Source: Sipunculus nudus (lineage: Eukaryota > Annelida > Sipuncula > Golfingiida > Sipunculidae). From it: 64,000 nt of DNA. Location of the stretch: contig CM049317.1 in NCBI GenBank assembly GCA_026874595.1, positions 64,066,118 to 64,130,117 of the forward strand, given 5' to 3'. The position numbers and the translations under genes are program-made. Of the stretch, positions 60,260 through 64,000 are shown in pieces (the first letter of the stretch is position 1; the number at the start of each line of letters is the position of its first letter). The notes beneath the pieces were generated by a model. That model searched no databases, was not told where the DNA came from, and worked only from the letters and a program-made list of their open reading frames with translations.

Positions 60260-62394
60260 GCGACTGAAATCGTGGTATTTTACTAGGATGCCTCCAGTGA
60301 AACTACTGTTTCAGTGAATCTGTCTGGCTTCAACGTGTCAGACAACTACACGAGTCATGGGTTCCACGTGCACGAGACTGGTGACGTAACGAGTGGTTGT
60401 TCTGGTACCGGCGGCCACTACAACCCGACTAACGTGGCTCATGGCGATAGAACAGCAAATACAAGGTGTGTCTAATAAAGTACATTAATACATTAATTTA
60501 TTATTTCAATGATCGCATTTTAACACATGAACTAGATATGTGTATAATCCTACGACTACGCGATCTCCCCGCCAGTCCCCCCACCCAATCAAGCTTCCAC
60601 GTGCTGTGTCAAATGTCACGCTTTGAACAGTAACACGAGTTCGTCTGGTCATAGGTGGAACCCGAGGGAGGAAGGCATAGGGGGTAACCCCCCCCCCCCC
60701 TTAGATTTCCATTTTTTCTGCTGCCTTGCATACATCACACGTCCCTTTCAGCTAAGTATCATTGCACTTAGATATTTCATAAGAGATCAATTTATTATAA
60801 AGTTTATCCCCTTCCAAACCATTTCTTTCAAGATGTCTTCCTGTCTGTCCGTCTGTCTGTTTCATACATTCTCTGTTATAAGAAAACTCAAAGCAATCCA
60901 GTCCTTCCTATGCCCATGCTTTATGCCGACGTGTGTTATACAGCAAGAACTAGTTAACATACCAAAAAGGTGCCCTAATCTGGGCAGACAAATCCCATTT
61001 GTTTCGTACGTCAAATTTGGTCTATTGAGCCCCCTGGCTTAACAAATGGCATTATTCAAGATATTGGCAACTGAACACATGGCCTTGTTATATTTGCCTG
61101 AGACATTTGATGTTCCTACTTATAGAGATGCTGAGTGAAGGTTAAAGGTTTGTCTTTGCCCTTGTGCCCCCGTATTACATCGCCTTTTGTGACAACGGTT
61201 AATATTTTTTTGGAATTATAAAAAATATTACTGTAATCATGAAATCTCCCAAATTAAGAGAATTTTTCCTTTGTGTTACAGACCCTCCACAAAATTTCAT
61301 CAAAGAAAGTTTTTGCATAAATATGCTTAAAGATAAATCAACATTCCAAAGTGAAAAACACATAATACTATCCAGGCGGCAGTTGATAACCTGCTCGGGT
61401 CGCATTTTGACATTGTGGTGTATATCCATTACAGAGAGTGACATCTGTTGCCAATTTAAAAAACTACAATATATCGAAACACCAGACCGTGCTTCTCTCT
61501 TAATGGTATAAAAAAAAAGGTAATGGGCTTGAATTGAATAATTTATCAAAATGTAAAAGTCGTAAAGCAAAATAATTTTCTGACTAAAGTAATATTTTAA
61601 TTTTTTAATGGGATTGGTAATACGTCTCTTTGACATGGCCAATAAAATGGTTTGTTTAACGCAGGCACGTGGGTGACCTTGGCAACCTGATAGAGGCGGC
61701 GGGCGGAACCTGTGTGACGTCATTCATAGACAGCGTGGTGTCGCTGGAGGGTGCGCATAGTATTATAGGCAGAGCTATCGTGGTATGCCAAATTATGTTA
61801 ATTTTTATATTTACTATAAAGTTTATAATAATTAATTAAATTGCATGTTTTGATTTTGCTCTTCCTATCTCTTCTTTACCTTCCCGCCAAACAATTATTT
61901 ATATTTAAAAGCTGCTGATTGTTTGTCGTTCTTTGTGTCATAATTATTTATTTTTAGATGTGACAATGAATGTAGGGCTGAAAACTCAAGGCAGTGCCAT
62001 CTTGCAACCAGATCCGGAAGTACTTGTAAATACAAATGTTGATTTATTTTGTCAGGTTTTAATTATTTATTAAACCTCTAGTTTGTGAGAATAACTTCTA
62101 AATTCTAATGGCCTTTTAGGATTTCAATAAAGATAATCGGGGATGAAAAAAGTATTACGCTGACATTTGAGTCGATTGGAGTACATGTAATTCCATTTTC
62201 AGATTCACCAAAAGGAGGATGATCTTGGCCTTGGGGGTGACAGCGGAAGTGTTGCAAGCGGAAACGCTGGTTCCCGTATCGCTTGTTGCGTTATCATGGA
62301 TACTTCTGATGGAGATTCAATATTAAAGAGCCGTAGTTGGCATGGATTAATATTACTTGTAGGTTTCGCTGTCGCCAGTGTTGTAACCTCGTGA
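55095..62394 (+). CDS. extracellular Cu/Zn superoxide dismutase, GPI-anchor-like tail
   Basis: Dismutes superoxide to oxygen and hydrogen peroxide. The exons are 55095-55155, 58476-58576, 60287-60465, 61665-61782 and 62203-62394, giving 216 residues. Residues 1 to about 21 form a signal peptide. Copper ligands are H81, H83, H98 and H155; zinc ligands H98, H106, H115 and D118. The gaps (2, 15, 8, 9, 3, 37) equal those of human SOD1. The disulfide pair C92-C181 and active-site R178 are present. Motifs: [22 protein letters not shown] and a GNAGSR string. Extra cysteines are C28, C130 and C182. Residues 201-214 are hydrophobic and end the protein after small polar residues, as in GPI-anchored forms. 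Intron 2 uses a GC donor (AAC|gcaagt); the others are GT-AG. It should be a secreted or surface enzyme; an oyster cavortin/dominin-type protein that has lost ligands is excluded by the complete metal site. Confidence 0.9.
57836..58344. mobile_element. inverted-repeat MITE in SOD intron 1
   Basis: The left end GTCCCCTTTACACAGGGCTG pairs with the inverted right end GGGGCCTTAACACAGAATAG. The interior carries several CCTTTGAGC..CC and GGCGACC repeats in both orientations. Limits are approximate and no target duplication was resolved. Confidence 0.5.
58870..59150 (+). repeat. tRNA-derived SINE in SOD intron 2
   Basis: An A-box-like TGGCTCAATGGCAAAGGC (58876-58893) and a B-box-like GGTTATAAGTTCGCGTC (58914-58930) are followed by a tRNA-unrelated body. 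The weak B box means it is not a functional tRNA gene. Confidence 0.5.
59335..59710. repeat. dispersed repeat in SOD intron 2
   Basis: Related to 44385-44800 by shared strings AATCAAAATTTGTTA, GAAGCCGCGGTGCATT and GTACTCTTGTGAG. Class unknown. Confidence 0.5.
60228..60256. repeat. (AT)n microsatellite just before SOD exon 3
   Basis: The AT run ends 30 bases upstream of exon 3, within the region that usually holds the branch point and pyrimidine tract. Confidence 0.8.
60466..61664. other. SOD intron 3
   Basis: GT-AG intron of 1199 bp. Contains a C-run near 60690-60700 and two chance open frames (60623-61042 plus, 61199-61723 minus, the second overlapping exon 4). No domain is recognised in either. 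Confidence 0.6.
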
Positions 62395-62680
62395 AATAAC
62401 GATTTTGTAATAGTCAATTATCACATGTTTCGAGTAATATCATGGGATTATCTAAATGTATGTAGTATTATTTTAGACTAATTTTAAGACTGTCAAGTGA
62501 CTCATTTACGCTGGTGTTTTTACAGGGAAGCACTTGTAGATTCCATGCAATGCAGTTTAAGTGATATTGTATAATATCATTATTGCCTCTCGGGTCCCAA
62601 CGCCGCTTTCATTTTAAAATTTAAAAAAAGTGTAGTTTTAGTGAGTTTTATCTTTCATCATATTAAACTGATACTCGTTC

Positions 62681-62686
62681 AATAAA
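62681..62686 (+). terminator. polyadenylation signal AATAAA, SOD gene
   Basis: AATAAA 287 bases past the stop codon, the first clear match downstream. Confidence 0.4.
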
Positions 62687-62699
62687 TAATATCCCCTGT

Positions 62700-63060
62700 G
62701 ACTGCTTGCACCTTCTGGGTGCCAAGTAAACCCACCCATGTTTACAGTCAAAGGTCCCATGCGGACTCAGCCTCGCATTAACACATTATATTCACTATGT
62801 ATTATAATAATAAAATAGTTGTCCAGTGTCTGTTTGTCTGTATTTATGGAGGACTCTCCGCTTATTAGGAGGGGTTTTTGATTTGAAGAAGAGTGCATCT
62901 AGTTAGGATTGTAAGGTGAAGGTCTTGAGGTCTTCCGGATAACTGTGGTTAAGAGAACTAAATCATTAAACTATTAAAACATTTAAACTTAGAATGTGTG
63001 TTAATTGCAGAGCAGTATGCTACTTGGTCACAAGTTGGAGCCTGCATAAGAAGAAATTGA
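62700..63060. other. no gene seen
   Basis: No exon or repeat recognised. Confidence 0.4.
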
Positions 63061-63084
63061 TAATAATAATAATATTAATAATAA

Positions 63085-63115
<31 letters not shown>

Positions 63116-63213
63116 AATAAAATTATAATAACAATAACAACAACAATAATAATAACGATAATATTAATAATGATAACAATAATAATAGTTATTATTATTA
63201 TTATTATTATTAT
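63060..63213. repeat. (AAT)n / (TTA)n trinucleotide tract
   Basis: Imperfect AAT/ATA repeats that switch to TTA at about 63187, forming a possible hairpin. Confidence 0.85.
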
Positions 63214-64000
63214 TCAATAGAAAATCCGAAAATGTCATTTCAATAAAAAAAATTATGGGTCATGGTGCATTGCTGAATCAATATTTAATATTATTAAAGG
63301 TGAAACATGTTACTAATCCCGGGGGTCCCAAGAACATTTTACCACAACTTGTCAGCTTTTAAAATTTGAATTTCCCAGGACTTAAACTTCGAATAAAACT
63401 TAGAATTTATGCTAATGCTTTGGGTCAGCCTTCTGTCTTCGTCATGCCTTGATGACAAGCATGAATTTGTTTCTATCGTCCACAAATTGTGCTCTGCTGC
63501 AGCATAAACCATTGTCATTCTCTGAATTACTAGTAATCATGCAAAGATATTGAGAAATGGTAGGTGGCCCCGTAGTGCTCCATAGCTGGAGCAATTCTTA
63601 TAGGCCAGTTAATACATCAAATATCATGACAACAAATCCGCAGTTCCTGGGAAAATATTGCATGTATTTATTTTGCTATTAAGTGAGTTAATTCGGAGGT
63701 GCTGATCCCCGGTTATCATCAGATAATACATGTAATTGTCAGACTAACCTCATTTTGGATTTCCAGTGAGAACCTGTCAGGACCTGTCAGCGTGTCACGT
63801 TAGAAATCAGTGGACCTTACGGTTAAGATTTGTACATTGCTGAAGTTTAGACCACCGACTGAAATCGGTCATCCTCAAGAGTACAAGTAAAATTTTATGT
63901 TCCGGCAGCACCTCCAACCTGCGGCAGCAGATAAAAGTATTGAAGATCAATTGGCATTCTGGGTTCTGGTTTCCGAAGGTTTCGCACCATTTTTCAAAAC
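63214..64000. other. no gene seen
   Basis: A GGTGGCCCC-type core near 63560 followed by CAAATATCATGACAA suggests another member of the dispersed repeat at 1-480. Otherwise nothing recognised. Confidence 0.4.

Noticed and set aside
60623-61042. 139-codon open frame in SOD intron 3
   Set aside because: Sits within an intron, crosses a C-run and has no domain.
61199-61723. 174-codon open frame on the minus strand
   Set aside because: Overlaps SOD exon 4 antisense; the exon's sense frame is strongly conserved, so this is a shadow.

Overview
The window looks like nuclear DNA of an invertebrate animal. It is AT-rich, genes are split by GT-AG introns with small first exons encoding signal peptides, microsatellites ((AT)n, (CT)n, (AAT)n) are frequent, and transposable elements fill most of the rest. 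A mollusc or other lophotrochozoan is my best guess from gene style and repeat content, but nothing in the sequence proves it. I see no prokaryotic or viral gene organisation.

Two kinds of host gene can be supported. (1) Four paralogous genes encode a small secreted protein with ten conserved cysteines that I do not recognise: copies 1 and 2 on the minus strand (8060-9531 and 25376-26865), copies 3 and 4 on the plus strand (28953-42346 and 48501-51164). All four share one three-exon plan: a signal-peptide exon ending in phase 2, a middle exon starting with a Cys-x-Cys motif, and a last exon with a Cys-Cys pair. A decayed first exon of a fifth copy lies at 11939-11998. (2) At 55095-62394 (plus) a five-exon gene encodes a secreted Cu/Zn superoxide dismutase. 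All metal ligands are present at canonical spacing, it has a hydrophobic GPI-anchor-like tail, and its second intron starts with GC.

Layout. 1-6971: repeats, including a TA-flanked pogo/mariner-like element (1416-2481). 6972-12000: duplication block A, with copy 1 and the decayed exon head to head. 12000-15412: unannotated. 15413-29015: block B, a second copy of block A split by an 8.9 kb insertion (15841-24770) whose ends are inverted repeats starting (A)CACTG. That insertion itself contains several inverted-repeat elements. 29127-41276: a Ty3/Gypsy-type array on the minus strand (LTR, internal, LTR, internal, LTR; period 5704 bp) lying inside intron 1 of copy 3. 41565-51164: the rest of copy 3, several MITE-like elements, and copy 4. 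51720-52900: a degenerate tandem array. 55095-62394: the superoxide dismutase. 62700-64000: simple repeats and unannotated DNA.

The genes do not form an operon. The evident biology is a locally expanded family of extracellular cysteine-rich proteins next to an extracellular antioxidant enzyme. The locus was reshaped by tandem duplication, insertion of transposons and unequal LTR recombination. No alignment or database search was run; similarity statements come from reading the sequence by eye.
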